From contig JAFYWX010000042.1 of assembly GCA_017546445.1 (NCBI GenBank), positions 17,507 through 81,506 on the forward strand: a stretch of DNA of 64,000 nucleotides, in the 5' to 3' direction. Under the pieces are notes generated by a model. The model was given only the letters and a program-made list of their open reading frames with translations. It made no database searches and was not told the origin of the DNA. The DNA comes from Akkermansia sp. (GTDB lineage: Bacteria > Verrucomicrobiota > Verrucomicrobiia > Verrucomicrobiales > Akkermansiaceae). Position 1 is the first letter of the stretch, and each line of letters begins with the position of its first letter. The translations under genes and the position numbers were made by a program. Below are positions 35,827 through 46,641 of this stretch, piece after piece.

Positions 35827-36417
35827 ATGTTCACTGGACTCGTGGAATGCACCGGCAAGGTGCTGGAGCGCACCCCCGTGGCTTCGGGCGCGCGCTATGC
35901 GGTGGAAATCCCCTTTGCAGCAGAACTGGCATTGGGGGATTCAGTGGCGGTGAATGGCTGCTGCCTCACCGTCGATAAAATTGATGGCAACCGGGTGGAA
36001 TTTGACCTCCTCACCCAGACCATGCGCGTCACCAGCCTGGGCGAGCTCCAGGTGGGCTCCCTCTGCAATCTGGAGCGCGCCATGGGCGGCAATGGCCGCT
36101 TCGGCGGCCACTTCGTCATGGGGCATGTTGATACCACCGGCAAGGTCAGCACCATCACCCCCGTGGGGCAGGACCACATGGTGCGCATCTGCATACCGCA
36201 GGAATACATGCGCTACGTTATCGATAAAGGCAGCATCGCCATCGATGGCGTTTCCCTCACCGTGGCCAACATCACCGGCCCGGATGAGCTCGAATTCTGG
36301 ATTACCCCCCACACCTGGGAGCGCACCATCATGCACTGCTACACCCCCGGCAGCATCGTCGATATCGAGGTCGACATGATTGCCAAATACGTGGAGAAAC
36401 TCAAAATCCACCAGTAA
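35827..36417 (+). CDS. ribE: Riboflavin synthase, alpha chain
   Basis: The 196-residue protein has the duplicated lumazine-binding domain. The first half starts with MFTGLVE and has NGCCLTV, and the second half has GGHFVMGHVDTTGKV and IDGVSLTV. It converts two 6,7-dimethyl-8-ribityllumazine molecules to riboflavin. The trimer-forming C-terminal helix (VDMIAKYVEKL) is present. It follows the antiporter gene by 6 bases and ends at a terminator. ribD is further upstream; ribB/A and ribH are not in this window. Confidence 0.96.
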   Translation: MFTGLVECTGKVLERTPVASGARYAVEIPFAAELALGDSVAVNGCCLTVDKIDGNRVEFDLLTQTMRVTSLGELQVGSLCNLERAMGGNGRFGGHFVMGHVDTTGKVSTITPVGQDHMVRICIPQEYMRYVIDKGSIAIDGVSLTVANITGPDELEFWITPHTWERTIMHCYTPGSIVDIEVDMIAKYVEKLKIHQ

Positions 36418-36429
36418 GCTGGTAAACGA

Positions 36430-36466
36430 AAAGCCGCCTGAGGAGAATATCCCAGGCGGTTTTCTT
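36430..36466 (+). terminator. Terminator after ribE
   Basis: A stem CCGCCTG (36434-36440) with CAGGCGG (36453-36459) is followed by TTTTCTT. It shares its stem core with three other terminators of the window. Confidence 0.8.
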
Positions 36467-36500
36467 CATTCTCGAAGCGACCTCCCCGGTATCTATGTTT

Positions 36501-36537
36501 ACGGGACTAAAGTCCCGTGCTCCGACGGAATTGAGCC
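36501..36537 (+). repeat. Fragment of the palindromic repeat element
   Basis: The stretch ACGGGACTAAAGTCCCG plus TGCTCCGACGGAATTGAGCC matches parts of the 120-bp element found in four full copies elsewhere. The second hairpin and the end are missing. Confidence 0.7.
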
Positions 36538-36559
36538 GCACGCACTATCAAGCGTCTGC

Positions 36560-37042
36560 TCAATCCGCGCTCATCCCGCTGGCCTTCAGCACCTCCCAGC
36601 CCCCTTCCAGCACATGGATGGGGGCTTCGATGATGCCCAGCTCGCGCAGCTCTGCGGCAATTTCCTCTGCGGCGGTGCATTCACCCGTGCAGAACACCAC
36701 AATGCATTCCTGGCGCTCTGCAGCCTCCAGAAGTCGGCCTACAGCGGCGTCAATCATCTGCTGCAGCTCCGGCCCCTTGCGGATGGGGAACATGCGGTTA
36801 TCGGGCAGCATGAGGTGGTTCAGCTCAAAATCTGACTGGCTGCGGGCATCCACCCACACCACGCGGTTCTTATAGCGCGTGGAAATCGTCTCCAGGCAGA
36901 TACGCCCCTCCGGCAATTTCTCCTGCACGCAGGCAGGAATGCGCCCCGGTTCAAAGATGAACTTATCTGCCCAGCCCAGCACAATAGCCAGAATGAGCAT
37001 CATAATACCGAGCCGTATCGCCTGTGTGAATGTATCTTTCAT
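36560..37042 (-). CDS. Membrane-anchored rhodanese-like protein
   Basis: The 160-residue protein has one N-terminal membrane span (about residues 10-25, LGIMMLILAIVLGWADKF). A rhodanese-like domain follows, with VVWVDARSQSDFELNHL and the active-site loop FCTGECTAAEE. The loop keeps a Cys at its start, followed by T-G-E-C-T instead of the common R-x-G-x-R. The domain should face the periplasm. Sulfur transfer is possible but unproven. An upstream in-frame ATG at 37147 runs into tRNA-Gln and its terminator, so the ATG at 37042, preceded by CCGGAG, is chosen. Confidence 0.78.
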   Translation of the reverse strand: MKDTFTQAIRLGIMMLILAIVLGWADKFIFEPGRIPACVQEKLPEGRICLETISTRYKNRVVWVDARSQSDFELNHLMLPDNRMFPIRKGPELQQMIDAAVGRLLEAAERQECIVVFCTGECTAAEEIAAELRELGIIEAPIHVLEGGWEVLKASGMSAD

Positions 37043-37050
37043 CTCCGGAG

Positions 37051-37088
37051 AAATAAAAAAGCTCACAACGTGGTGCTGTGAGCTTTTT
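37051..37088 (-). terminator. Terminator downstream of tRNA-Gln
   Basis: A stem TGTGAGCTTTTT (37077-37088) with AAAAAGCTCACA (37056-37067) is followed on the minus strand by TATTT. It sits 3 bases after the tRNA end. Confidence 0.85.
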
Positions 37089-37090
37089 AG

Positions 37091-37162
37091 TAGGGCTACA
37101 GGGACTCGAACCCCGAATAGCGGTGCCAGAAACCGATGTGTTGCCAATTACACCATAGCCCT
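37091..37162 (-). tRNA. tRNA-Gln, anticodon CUG
   Basis: On the minus strand a 72-base cloverleaf has the acceptor stem AGGGCTA/TAGCCCT, D arm GTGT/ACAC, and an anticodon loop TTCTGGC with CTG. The T arm is CGGGG-TTCGAGT-CCCTG with discriminator A. CCA is not encoded. It has its own promoter and terminator. Confidence 0.93.
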
Positions 37163-37181
37163 GTGTTCTTGGAACGGCGGG

Positions 37182-37210
37182 AGTATATACCTTTTGCGGC
37201 GTCCCGTCAA
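37182..37210 (-). promoter_or_regulatory. Promoter of tRNA-Gln
   Basis: TTGACG (37210-37205), 17 bases, TATACT (37187-37182) on the minus strand, followed after about 19 bases by the tRNA 5' end at 37162. Confidence 0.85.
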
Positions 37211-37290
37211 GCCAAATTCACGATTTTTTTCATTTTTCCTCATATTTCCTCATATTCTCACCAGAAAACACTTGGCGAGCTCTTACCCGG

Positions 37291-37894
37291 TTGCGCTTTT
37301 CCCGGCTGGGTACTTACACACTCATTACGGATTATTCCTATGTGAACTCTGCTGCATCGCTGTTCAATGGCGATGTGGCGCAGGTAGTGCGCAAGCTGCG
37401 TCCGGTGGCGGGCGGGCTCATGACGACGCTTTCGACCGAAACGCATTCGTATGCGGTTTCCGGTGGGGTGAAGCGCGAGGAAATCCGCATAACAGCTACT
37501 GGTTCGCCGCATACGCATCTGGAAATCACGGAAACCTGGACGGGTGAGGCTGCCGAGCCGCTCAACCGCGGGCGTCTCCGCTAGAGCCAGGGTGTGGACG
37601 GGGTGCAGCGCTGGTATACCTATGCACCGCATTACCAGCATGGGGCTCTTTATACGATTACGGAGGAAACGCGGGTGGAGGGAGAGCCTGTGGCCGGGCA
37701 GAGCCGCCGCCGGGCAGCCGCTCACCAGCACGCAGAAGCAGCTTGTCTCGCAGCTGAGCCCCACGCTGGAAAGTAAAGTGATTTCTGTCAGTGAACGCGG
37801 CTTGACTTCCACGCAATGGAGCGTCTATAATACGGATACGAAACGTATCCGGTACATCAGCATTCCTACCTCAATGACAATAATTAAGATGTAG
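37291..37894 (+). pseudogene. Decayed Rhs/YD-repeat-like gene fragment
   Basis: The plus strand carries pieces in two frames. Frame one runs ITDYSYVNSAASLFNGDVAQVV and ETHSYAVSGGVKREEIRI, is broken by an in-frame TAG at 37582-37584, and continues as GVDGVQRWYTYAPHYQHG. Around 37715 the sense shifts to another frame (LTSTQKQLVSQLSPTLESKVI and RGLTSTQWSVYNTDTKRIRYIS) that ends at 37894. The Tyr/Thr-rich, beta-strand composition and YTY/YNTDTKR motifs look like YD-repeat (Rhs) proteins. It has no start codon region of its own and is missing most of the usual length. It is a remnant, though the family is only a probable call. Confidence 0.6.
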
Positions 37895-37898
37895 GATT

Positions 37899-39227
37899 AT
37901 GAAATTTATATACATATTCATCCTTCTTTGTAACATTTGTGTTTCTTTTGCAACGGAAATACATGGCGAATTTTTAGCTTACTGTTTTGGCTTAGATATA
38001 CCTCGTGATTATTATACGATAATAATTACAGAACCAGAATATGAAGAGGACGATATGTTTGCTTGTGTTCGCATTAGCAATAATTCTTCAGTATATGATG
38101 CGGTAGTTAGATGCCATGATTTTGAATTCATGGGGGCCCCTGGTACAGAATGGATAATTGCAGGAAGAGACGGCATCTTTGTAGAACCAGGCGAGTCATT
38201 GTGCTTTTTTATCAAGTGCCCTGAAAAATGGAAGACACTTTCTCGCAAAATATTAAAAGGGAAAATCACGTTATTTGATAAAGACGGTGAATGGGCCGAC
38301 AAGGAGATTATCTTGCATGCAGAGACGTTTACTTTAATGAGTATCCCCGATGCGACACCGGATGCCTTAAAGACAACATTGACAAAAAGAATAGAGAACG
38401 ATATATGTCATTACACAATTCGCCATGAATGTGAGATGAATAAATCGGCATACGTGTTATGTGCGATGGAGGAATTTTTTGATGCTGACCCAGTTGTCGT
38501 TATTCGTGATGACCGAGGCGACAAGCAACCCGAATATGCTTATTGTAGCCTTTCTCTACCGGACTCTGAAAATATTGTAAAAGTTCGACTTTTACCAGGC
38601 GATGTTGTGTCATCTGCGGAATGTGAGTTTTATAAAAAAGCAGCCCACAAAGGTAAAAAATCTCAATTTGATTACTTTTCATTTACAGAAGAGGAATTAC
38701 ATGAACAAATGACTCTGATTTCGGATGATCTTTCCCTGTTTCCTCGTAGTTTTCAGAAAGCCTCTTGTAAAGCGATGGAGGAATCTCATTCATTGAATGA
38801 ACAGATATGGAGCGACATTTCCGGAGCTACTGCTTATAATGATGATATTGATTTGGGCATCGAAGCAGATGTAGCGTTAGACCTATTGCGGACGACTTAT
38901 GAAATATTCCCCCTGGATAAACCGAAAAAAGATTATTTTGCTGAAGGTGTGGTTACAATTAGAAATGCAGCAACAACTCAAAATAAAATCCTGACGAATG
39001 AAGAAAAAATCGCATTGAATCAGTATATACATGACCACGCTACAGAGTTCTATAAAGTTCAGAAACTACGGCCACCAAGCAACGTAAAGCTTTTGACATC
39101 GAAAGATGCGGAATATTGTGTGACTCATAAAGCTGTCTATTTATTCATCCATAACGGAGCATCATGGGAAAGATATAAGATTGAGAGAAGTGAAGACGAT
39201 TCTATCTTGCTGAAAGTTATGGAATGA
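37899..39227 (+). CDS. AT-rich gene for a secreted protein of unknown function
   Basis: The 442-residue protein starts with a signal peptide (residues 1 to about 18, ending FAT-E). It is acidic, with many Glu, Asp and Tyr, and has no motif I recognise. Codon use and base content are far more AT-rich than in neighbours, which suggests recent acquisition. It begins 4 bases after the decayed Rhs-like fragment. By analogy with Rhs loci, genes in that place can code for immunity or cargo proteins, but the signal peptide and length do not settle this. A hairpin at 39238-39270 (AACGTACCT/AGGTACGTT) follows the stop. Confidence 0.6.
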   Translation: MKFIYIFILLCNICVSFATEIHGEFLAYCFGLDIPRDYYTIIITEPEYEEDDMFACVRISNNSSVYDAVVRCHDFEFMGAPGTEWIIAGRDGIFVEPGESLCFFIKCPEKWKTLSRKILKGKITLFDKDGEWADKEIILHAETFTLMSIPDATPDALKTTLTKRIENDICHYTIRHECEMNKSAYVLCAMEEFFDADPVVVIRDDRGDKQPEYAYCSLSLPDSENIVKVRLLPGDVVSSAECEFYKKAAHKGKKSQFDYFSFTEEELHEQMTLISDDLSLFPRSFQKASCKAMEESHSLNEQIWSDISGATAYNDDIDLGIEADVALDLLRTTYEIFPLDKPKKDYFAEGVVTIRNAATTQNKILTNEEKIALNQYIHDHATEFYKVQKLRPPSNVKLLTSKDAEYCVTHKAVYLFIHNGASWERYKIERSEDDSILLKVME

Positions 39228-39311
39228 GACCCTTTATAACGTACCTGCCAGTTCTCCGGGAAGGTACGTTTAAACCACTTAAACTCAGGGGAAAATTCGC
39301 TGAAGAGGCAC

Positions 39312-41167
<1,856 letters not shown>

Positions 41168-41171
<4 letters not shown>

Positions 41172-42265
41172 GCCGAGGTGAGTGTGACGATGAGTTTATG
41201 CAGAATATCCCGGGCATCCAGACCACTGGAAACAAGCGCCTTGTCTGCTGCGGCGCAGGCCTGCAGGTCGCGGCGGGCTTTGCGCAGGCTCAGCTTGCCC
41301 ACGGTGCGGGCGGCGTTGAACAGGCCGTAGGTGTTCGGTGTGCCGTCCTTCTTGAGGGGGAGCAGCTTCTTACCCTCGGCGGGCAGGCGGTTCAGAGCAG
41401 CATCAAAGGCGCGGTAGTTGCCGGTGTCCGGCTGGTAGGTGTCAATAATCAGGCGGGCGCAGAAGCGCTGGCGCACCGTGGGCACAATGGCCGCACGCAT
41501 GATGGACACGCCCTGCTCGCCGTGCTCCAGCTGCTCATTTACCAGGTGCACCGCCAGGCGGGAGTTGTTGTTCTCAATAGCGCGGGAAATTTCAAACACC
41601 ACGCCGTTGCGCGATACCGCCACCATCAGCTCCACATCCTCTGCAGTCACCTTCCGGCGCTCCGGGCCCAGGTACACATCCAGCTTGGCCAGCTCGTTGG
41701 AAATCTGGCGCGTGCTCTCGTTCACGCGGTGGATGAATAAATCCAGCGCCGCGTTGTCGAAAGTGATGCCCAGCGGCTTGGCCATGCGCAGGGTGAGGGC
41801 CGAAAGTTCGCCCTCCCATCCGGGTTTGGTGATATCAATCTTGGAAAATTCCTTAACATCCGCCGCCGAGCCCAGCTTCTTGAAGAATGAGCGGCGCTTG
41901 TCCATCTCGCTGGCGGAAAGCACAAAGAAGGTCTCATCCGGCAGGTTGGTGAGGGTTTCCACCAGTTCATCCAACGCGGCCTGCACTGCCTCGCTGCGGG
42001 CACCCTGCGGGGTATCGCCCATGAAATTGGCCCCTTTCAGCCAGATGACCTTGCGGCCGCCGAACATGTTCATGGTCTGCAGGCCGGAAATCACGCGGCC
42101 CACGATTTCCACGGCTTCATCCACCGTGGCGGCAGAGCCGTCGATGGTTTCGTTGCCCCAGCCATCGCTGCCTTCCTCCAGCCGCGCATAGGCTGCAGCA
42201 GCGGCAGAAGCGGCGGCACCTTCATCGCTGCCGAAAAAGACGTAACTGGAGTATTGGGCGGGCAC
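41168..42265 (-). CDS. holA: DNA polymerase III delta subunit
   Basis: The 365-residue protein starts at GTG ([15 protein letters not shown]). It shows the usual HolA layout: an N-terminal ATPase-like fold without a P-loop ([13 protein letters not shown]), a middle [20 protein letters not shown] stretch, and a C-terminal helical clamp-loader collar. HolA opens the beta clamp as part of the clamp loader; the tau/gamma partner dnaX is at the right end of this window. The -10 box TCTAAT ends 6 bases before the GTG, which fixes the start and implies a leaderless mRNA. mnmG follows with a 4-base overlap. Confidence 0.88.
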
Positions 42266-42271
42266 GCGCCC

Positions 42272-42300
42272 ATTAGAACAGAAAAATGGGGGTAAGTCAA
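42272..42300 (-). promoter_or_regulatory. Promoter of holA-mnmG
   Basis: TTGACT (42300-42295), 17 bases, TCTAAT (42277-42272), and six bases to the GTG at 42265. Confidence 0.75.
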
Positions 42301-42358
42301 CCCGATTCCGCAGGGTCTAATTTCTTATGAACAGGATTTTCTGCTTGATTTGAGCCCC

Positions 42359-42386
42359 TTGGCTTGTTACTATTTCCCCGTAGAAT
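42359..42386 (+). promoter_or_regulatory. Promoter of the nahK-like operon
   Basis: TTGGCT (42359-42364), 16 bases, TAGAAT (42381-42386). A leader of about 12 bases is expected before the ATG at 42406. Confidence 0.65.
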
Positions 42387-42405
42387 ATAAATATATATCA
42401 CCATT

Positions 42406-43248
42406 ATGAAGTTTTTCCCGATTTTGCTTATCTGTGCCGCTGTGGTAGCATTTTCTCCGGCTCAGGCTCAGGGGCGCCGTTCCAATAAGCGTGCCAACAA
42501 GCCCGCACCGGCTGCAGCTCCTACAGCACCTACTGCTCCTGGTGCAGCAGAGGCAGAGGCAGAGGCACCCAAGACCGGCGTGCGCTTTGTGGTTTGTTCT
42601 CCTGCCGGTGTGCCTATGCCCAGTCCGCTTTATGTGCGCAGAGGCAAGGGGTTCAAGGCTATTTCCATTAGTTCCCGTACCCCCAGTGAGCGTGTTCTGC
42701 CGGTGGGTGGGAATATAGATTTCTGGGATAAGGATCCCAGCGCTGCCGTTGAGGGGGGGAAGAAACCCGCTGCCGGCGCAGCCAAGCTGCCGGAGCCGAT
42801 TTTCACCATTCCTGTGCCGGCGGGCATAGGCGGCAAGTCGGTGTGCATTTTTTCCCCGAAAAAGGATGGGAAGAAGCCCGGCACCCTGTTCCTGGATGAG
42901 AAGGATTTCCCGCGCAAGGGTATGCATATCATCAATCTTTCCTCTTATCCGCTGCAGATTGTCACCTCCGAAAGCAGCGATTTCAAGGACAAGAAGGAAT
43001 CCAAGATTGGTGTGTTCCGCTCCGAGGATGGTATCTCTGCCTCCAACAGCTGGAGTTTCAAGGGTGAGAAGGGGCAGCAGGTTTCTTTCATTCTCTCCTA
43101 TGCAGACCAGAAGACGAAGACATACAAGCGCATCAAGTCTTCCACCTTTGTGCTGTCTGACCGCCAGTCTGTGCTGAATGTTGTGGTGAAGGATCAGACC
43201 CGCAACATGCCCATGCTCATGACGATTCAGCTTCCTGAAACCAAGTAA
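42406..43248 (+). CDS. Secreted protein of unknown function
   Basis: The 280-residue protein has a signal peptide (cut near AQAQ-G, residue 22) and then a Pro/Ala/Lys-rich linker (about residues 25-55). A beta-rich domain follows with repeated GVRFVVCSPAG, FTIPVPAGIGGKSV and NMPMLMTIQLPE segments. No family is recognised. It is the first gene of an operon with the sugar-kinase-like gene 36 bases downstream, so a role at the envelope in glycan use is possible but unproven. Confidence 0.7.
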   Translation: MKFFPILLICAAVVAFSPAQAQGRRSNKRANKPAPAAAPTAPTAPGAAEAEAEAPKTGVRFVVCSPAGVPMPSPLYVRRGKGFKAISISSRTPSERVLPVGGNIDFWDKDPSAAVEGGKKPAAGAAKLPEPIFTIPVPAGIGGKSVCIFSPKKDGKKPGTLFLDEKDFPRKGMHIINLSSYPLQIVTSESSDFKDKKESKIGVFRSEDGISASNSWSFKGEKGQQVSFILSYADQKTKTYKRIKSSTFVLSDRQSVLNVVVKDQTRNMPMLMTIQLPETK

Positions 43249-43284
43249 TTTTTACTGAAACACTTTCTCCACTCTTTTCCTTTT

Positions 43285-44430
43285 ATGCCTGAAGAACTTA
43301 CTGAAGGTGAAATTGCAGAGCGCATCGCCCGCATCGGTGACCAGTTCGCCGTGAGCGGCGATTTCCTCTATGGCGAGGAACTGCGCAACGGCCATATCAA
43401 CACCACCTACCGCGCTTGTTACCGCTCGGAAGATGGGCAGGTGGACCGCTACATTCTGCAGCGAATCAATGACTATGTGTTCAAAGACCCGGCGCAGGTG
43501 ATGCGCAATGTGGAGAAGGTGACCCGTCACATCACGTGGAAACTGCTGCGCCGCCGCCGCGATGCCGCTGGCCAGACCCTGAATCTCTTCCCCGCCCGCG
43601 GCGGGCGCAACTACATTGTGCTGCCGGAGGAAGGCGGCATGTGGCGCTGCTACAACAACATTGAGGGCACGCATACCTACGATGTGGTGGAGAATACCCG
43701 CCAGGCTTACCAGGCCGGCTATGCCTTTGGTTCTTTCCAGGACCTCATCTGCGATATGAACCCGGAGGATATCAAGGAATCCATTCCGGATTTCCACAAC
43801 ACCCCCAAGCGCTATGCCGACTTGCTGAAGAGCGTGGAGGCCGATGTGAAGGGCCGCGTGGCAAACTGCCAGGCAGAGCTGGAGCTGCTCAAGAGCTGGG
43901 AGAGCCGCTACTCCCGCATTACTGATATGCTGGCCAGCGGTGAGCTGCCCACCCGCATCACCCACAATGATACCAAGATTAACAATGTGATGCTGGATGA
44001 GGAAACGGACGATGCCGTGTGCGTGATTGACTTGGACACGGTGATGCCTGGCTCTGTGCTTTACGACTTTGGCGACATGGTGCGCACGGCTACCTGCATG
44101 GCAAAGGAAGATGAGGAAGACCTGAGCAAGGTTCGCATGGAGATGCCCTTCTTCGAATCCCTGGCAGAGGGGTATCTGGATGCCGCACACAATTTCCTGA
44201 CCACCAAGGAGGTGGAGTTCATGCCTTTTGCCGGCTGGCTGATTACAACTGAGATTGGTATCCGCTTCCTGACAGACTACCTGGATGGCGACCTGTATTT
44301 CCGCACCGAGAAGCCGGAGCACAACCTGATTCGCGCCCGCAACCAGTTCAAGCTGGCTCAGAGTATTGACAGCCAGCTGATTTCCATGGGCAAGTATGTA
44401 CGCCGCTTGATGAAATCGTACAGCAAGTGA
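43285..44430 (+). CDS. nahK: APH-fold sugar kinase, N-acetylhexosamine 1-kinase-like
   Basis: The 381-residue protein has the aminoglycoside phosphotransferase fold. It has the catalytic loop THNDTKINNVML (His227, Asp229, Lys231), the metal motif VIDLDTVMPG (Asp249, Asp251) and a YDFGDMVR stretch near 260-267. The form HNDTK-x-NN is typical of NahK-type kinases, which make N-acetylhexosamine 1-phosphate from GlcNAc or GalNAc released from host glycans such as mucin. Substrate use is inferred from family likeness. A phosphorylase or epimerase is not adjacent. The next gene overlaps the stop by one base. Confidence 0.8.
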   Translation: MPEELTEGEIAERIARIGDQFAVSGDFLYGEELRNGHINTTYRACYRSEDGQVDRYILQRINDYVFKDPAQVMRNVEKVTRHITWKLLRRRRDAAGQTLNLFPARGGRNYIVLPEEGGMWRCYNNIEGTHTYDVVENTRQAYQAGYAFGSFQDLICDMNPEDIKESIPDFHNTPKRYADLLKSVEADVKGRVANCQAELELLKSWESRYSRITDMLASGELPTRITHNDTKINNVMLDEETDDAVCVIDLDTVMPGSVLYDFGDMVRTATCMAKEDEEDLSKVRMEMPFFESLAEGYLDAAHNFLTTKEVEFMPFAGWLITTEIGIRFLTDYLDGDLYFRTEKPEHNLIRARNQFKLAQSIDSQLISMGKYVRRLMKSYSK

Positions 44431-45371
44431 TGCGTTTATTTGTCCGACAGGCTGTCATGGCGTTTGCTTTTCTGCTTGCTCCCCTGGGGCAGGCAGTGGA
44501 GCTGCAGACCCTGGAAGACGCCCGGACGGAATTCAGTCACGCTGTTTTGCATGATTACAGCGTCGGCGTTCTGCACGATGGCTGGCAAATCAGTTTCCTT
44601 TCGCCCAATGGCAGCAAGATAGGTGCCGTTCTCATCCGGGAAAGCAAAGGCAGTGGAAAGCATGAACGGAATCTCAGTGAGCTCATTTCACAGCTTGCAA
44701 CGCTGACCAGGATGAGAACGCCGGAGTCCATGGAATTTGAGGGCGAGCCCGCCTCGGCTCTGCTGGTGGATCAGAATGTGATAAGCAGCCTGGCAGATAC
44801 TCTGGACAATGTATTTGAAAAGGGCTCACTTGCTGCCATGGTCTACCTGCTGAACAATGAATTCTTTGTGATTGACGGTGTGGGCGAAAATGGCTACCTG
44901 CTCTGGAAAACTGCCAAAAAGAGCGGGGTGGAGCTTCGCATGCCTATGGGAGAAAGCAGATTATCTGCCATAGAGGTGGCAGGCAAGCAGCAAATGAATG
45001 AATATGCGGCTGCTGTGCTGGCAGATAAGCTGGGATTGGGTAAGAACACCGTTTCCGATAAATCTCGCGCATCCACGGCCCGGCAGATGTCTGTTCGCGA
45101 AGTGCCCTATATGAATGCCCGGGAAGGCGTGTTGCTGGCACGTTCGAAGAACCGTGCCGTTATCGGCAAGCGCCAGACGGTGTCGCAGATACATTCCGGC
45201 AATGAGTATGGGGTGCTGGCATACCCGGACGAAAGCTCCGAATGGCCGAAGGATAAGGCCCCGGAGCCGGTTCTGCAGAAGGAGGAAAAGCCCGAGCCGG
45301 TGAAGGAGGAAGTTCCGCTTACCCCGGCTGCCGCGAGAGAGGCTTACATCAACCACATTCGCTCGCTCTGA
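44430..45371 (+). CDS. Secreted protein of unknown function, 313 residues
   Basis: The protein has a signal peptide (residues 1 to about 22, GQA-VE) and a globular part with VELQTLEDARTEF and a SFLSPNGSKIGAVLIRES segment. The end is rich in Pro, Glu and Lys (residues about 280-300), probably flexible. No catalytic motif is seen. The ATG at 44430 shares its A with the stop of the nahK-like gene (TGATG), which indicates coupled translation; an in-frame GTG one codon earlier is an alternative. A terminator follows directly. Confidence 0.7.
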   Translation: MRLFVRQAVMAFAFLLAPLGQAVELQTLEDARTEFSHAVLHDYSVGVLHDGWQISFLSPNGSKIGAVLIRESKGSGKHERNLSELISQLATLTRMRTPESMEFEGEPASALLVDQNVISSLADTLDNVFEKGSLAAMVYLLNNEFFVIDGVGENGYLLWKTAKKSGVELRMPMGESRLSAIEVAGKQQMNEYAAAVLADKLGLGKNTVSDKSRASTARQMSVREVPYMNAREGVLLARSKNRAVIGKRQTVSQIHSGNEYGVLAYPDESSEWPKDKAPEPVLQKEEKPEPVKEEVPLTPAAAREAYINHIRSL

Positions 45372-45381
45372 TACGTTATCT

Positions 45382-45422
45382 GAAAAAAGAACCGCCTGAG
45401 GTATCCCCCAGGCGGTTCTTTT
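45382..45422. terminator. Bidirectional terminator
   Basis: A 12-bp stem (45388-45399 with 45409-45420) has an A run before it and TT after it, so it can serve both the nahK-like operon on the plus strand and the convergent thioredoxin-like gene on the minus strand. The stem core CCGCCTG is shared with other terminators here. Confidence 0.85.
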
Positions 45423-45440
45423 GAAGGTGGTGCAGAAAAA

Positions 45441-46397
45441 TCAGAGCTCGCCGCGCTCCACAGCGGGCAGAATGTTGTTCTCATAATGCTCCACAGCCGT
45501 CTTGATGCGCGGGGCCAGGCGGGAATCCGGGGCAGCCTCGTAAGCCTTCTTGTAGGCCGTGTATACATCCTTGTAGCGGCGCTGGAACACGTAGGTATCG
45601 CCCAGGGCACGCCAGGCCATCTGGGCCAGCTCAGGCTCCAGGTTGGGGGTCTGCAGGAATTTCTCGAGCATGGCGATATTGCCGGGCAGGGCCTCTGCCT
45701 GGCGGTTGTTCCGCAGGTGGTCATAAATGGCCTTCAGCTCGGCATCCTGCTTGCGGTAGTTATCGAAACGGGTCAGCACGCGGGCATAGCCCAGGGTGTT
45801 CTGGGGGTCCAGGGCGTTGATTTCATTCACGATATCCACGTATTTATCGCGGCAGTTCTCGGGAATGGCGTTCAGGCCCTCTGCCAGTGCAGCGGCGCGC
45901 TCCATGCCCTTCAGGCCGGCGGCGCGGGCAAAGGCGGCATCGCGGGCGGCGCGCACAGCGGCGGCGGCTTCCAGCTCCTTCAGGTACTCAGGCGTCGTGC
46001 GGCGGGCGCCGGCCACCTGGGCATACGGAAAGCCCTTCTCATCCAGCAGCAGCACGGTGGGCAGGCCGGTCTCGATGCGGTGGTGCACCAGCAGCTTCTC
46101 ATTCGCATTGCGCTGCTCCGCCGGAATTGCTGCCACGGCAGAGGGCAGACGCGGGAAAATCACCTCCACCAGCACATACTTATCGCCCACAGCCTTTTCA
46201 AACTCAGGCGTCTCCATAATCTTGGTGCGCAGGTGAATGCAGGGCGGGCACCATTCCTTGCCCGTGAACTCCAGCATAATATCGCGCCCCTCTTTCTGGG
46301 CAATCGGCAGTGCGGCTTCCACATTGGCAGCCTGCGGCAGAGCCCAGGCGCCTCCCGCCAGAGCCCCCAACGTCATGAGGATGGTAGCAAATTTCAT
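45441..46397 (-). CDS. Exported thioredoxin-fold protein with helical repeat tail
   Basis: The 318-residue protein has a signal peptide (cut near AWA-LP, residue 19) and a thioredoxin fold with active site WCPPC (Cys50, Cys53) and a cis-Pro loop ETGLPTVLLLD. The second half (from about residue 150) is alpha-helical with TPR-like units such as AWRALGDTYVFQRRYKDVYTAYKKA. The redox motif suggests disulfide reduction or folding in the periplasm; the repeats may hold a partner. A WCPPC centre with this tail is not a family I can name. Confidence 0.8.
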   Translation of the reverse strand: MKFATILMTLGALAGGAWALPQAANVEAALPIAQKEGRDIMLEFTGKEWCPPCIHLRTKIMETPEFEKAVGDKYVLVEVIFPRLPSAVAAIPAEQRNANEKLLVHHRIETGLPTVLLLDEKGFPYAQVAGARRTTPEYLKELEAAAAVRAARDAAFARAAGLKGMERAAALAEGLNAIPENCRDKYVDIVNEINALDPQNTLGYARVLTRFDNYRKQDAELKAIYDHLRNNRQAEALPGNIAMLEKFLQTPNLEPELAQMAWRALGDTYVFQRRYKDVYTAYKKAYEAAPDSRLAPRIKTAVEHYENNILPAVERGEL

Positions 46398-46420
46398 ATC
46401 AGTTATCTAGGTTTGAGTAC

Positions 46421-46448
46421 ACTTTAGCTTATTCCGCTCAATTTGCAA
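46421..46448 (-). promoter_or_regulatory. Promoter of the thioredoxin-fold gene
   Basis: TTGCAA (46448-46443), 16 bases, TAAAGT (46426-46421) on the minus strand, giving a leader of about 17 bases. Confidence 0.5.
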
Positions 46449-46482
46449 CCAAATTTTTCCAGCTTTCTGGTTTCGGCGTTAA

Positions 46483-46602
46483 AATGGGAGTTTGTCGGGC
46501 AGCTGTTTTTGTCGGAGCGGGGGACTTTAGTCCCTCATCGCTTGAGTTTTTCGGGACTGAAGTCCCGTGCTCCGAAGGATTTGAGCCCCCACACAAATCG
46601 CT
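46483..46602 (-). repeat. 120-bp palindromic repeat element, copy B (inverted)
   Basis: The element reads AATGGGAGTTTGTCGGGC onward on the plus strand, the reverse complement of copies A, C and D, with a few substitutions. Both internal hairpins and the enclosing GGAGC/GCTCC arms are kept. Confidence 0.85.
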
Positions 46603-46641
46603 ATTTCTGGCTGCCGCAACCCGCTTCCTGTGCTGTTCTGA

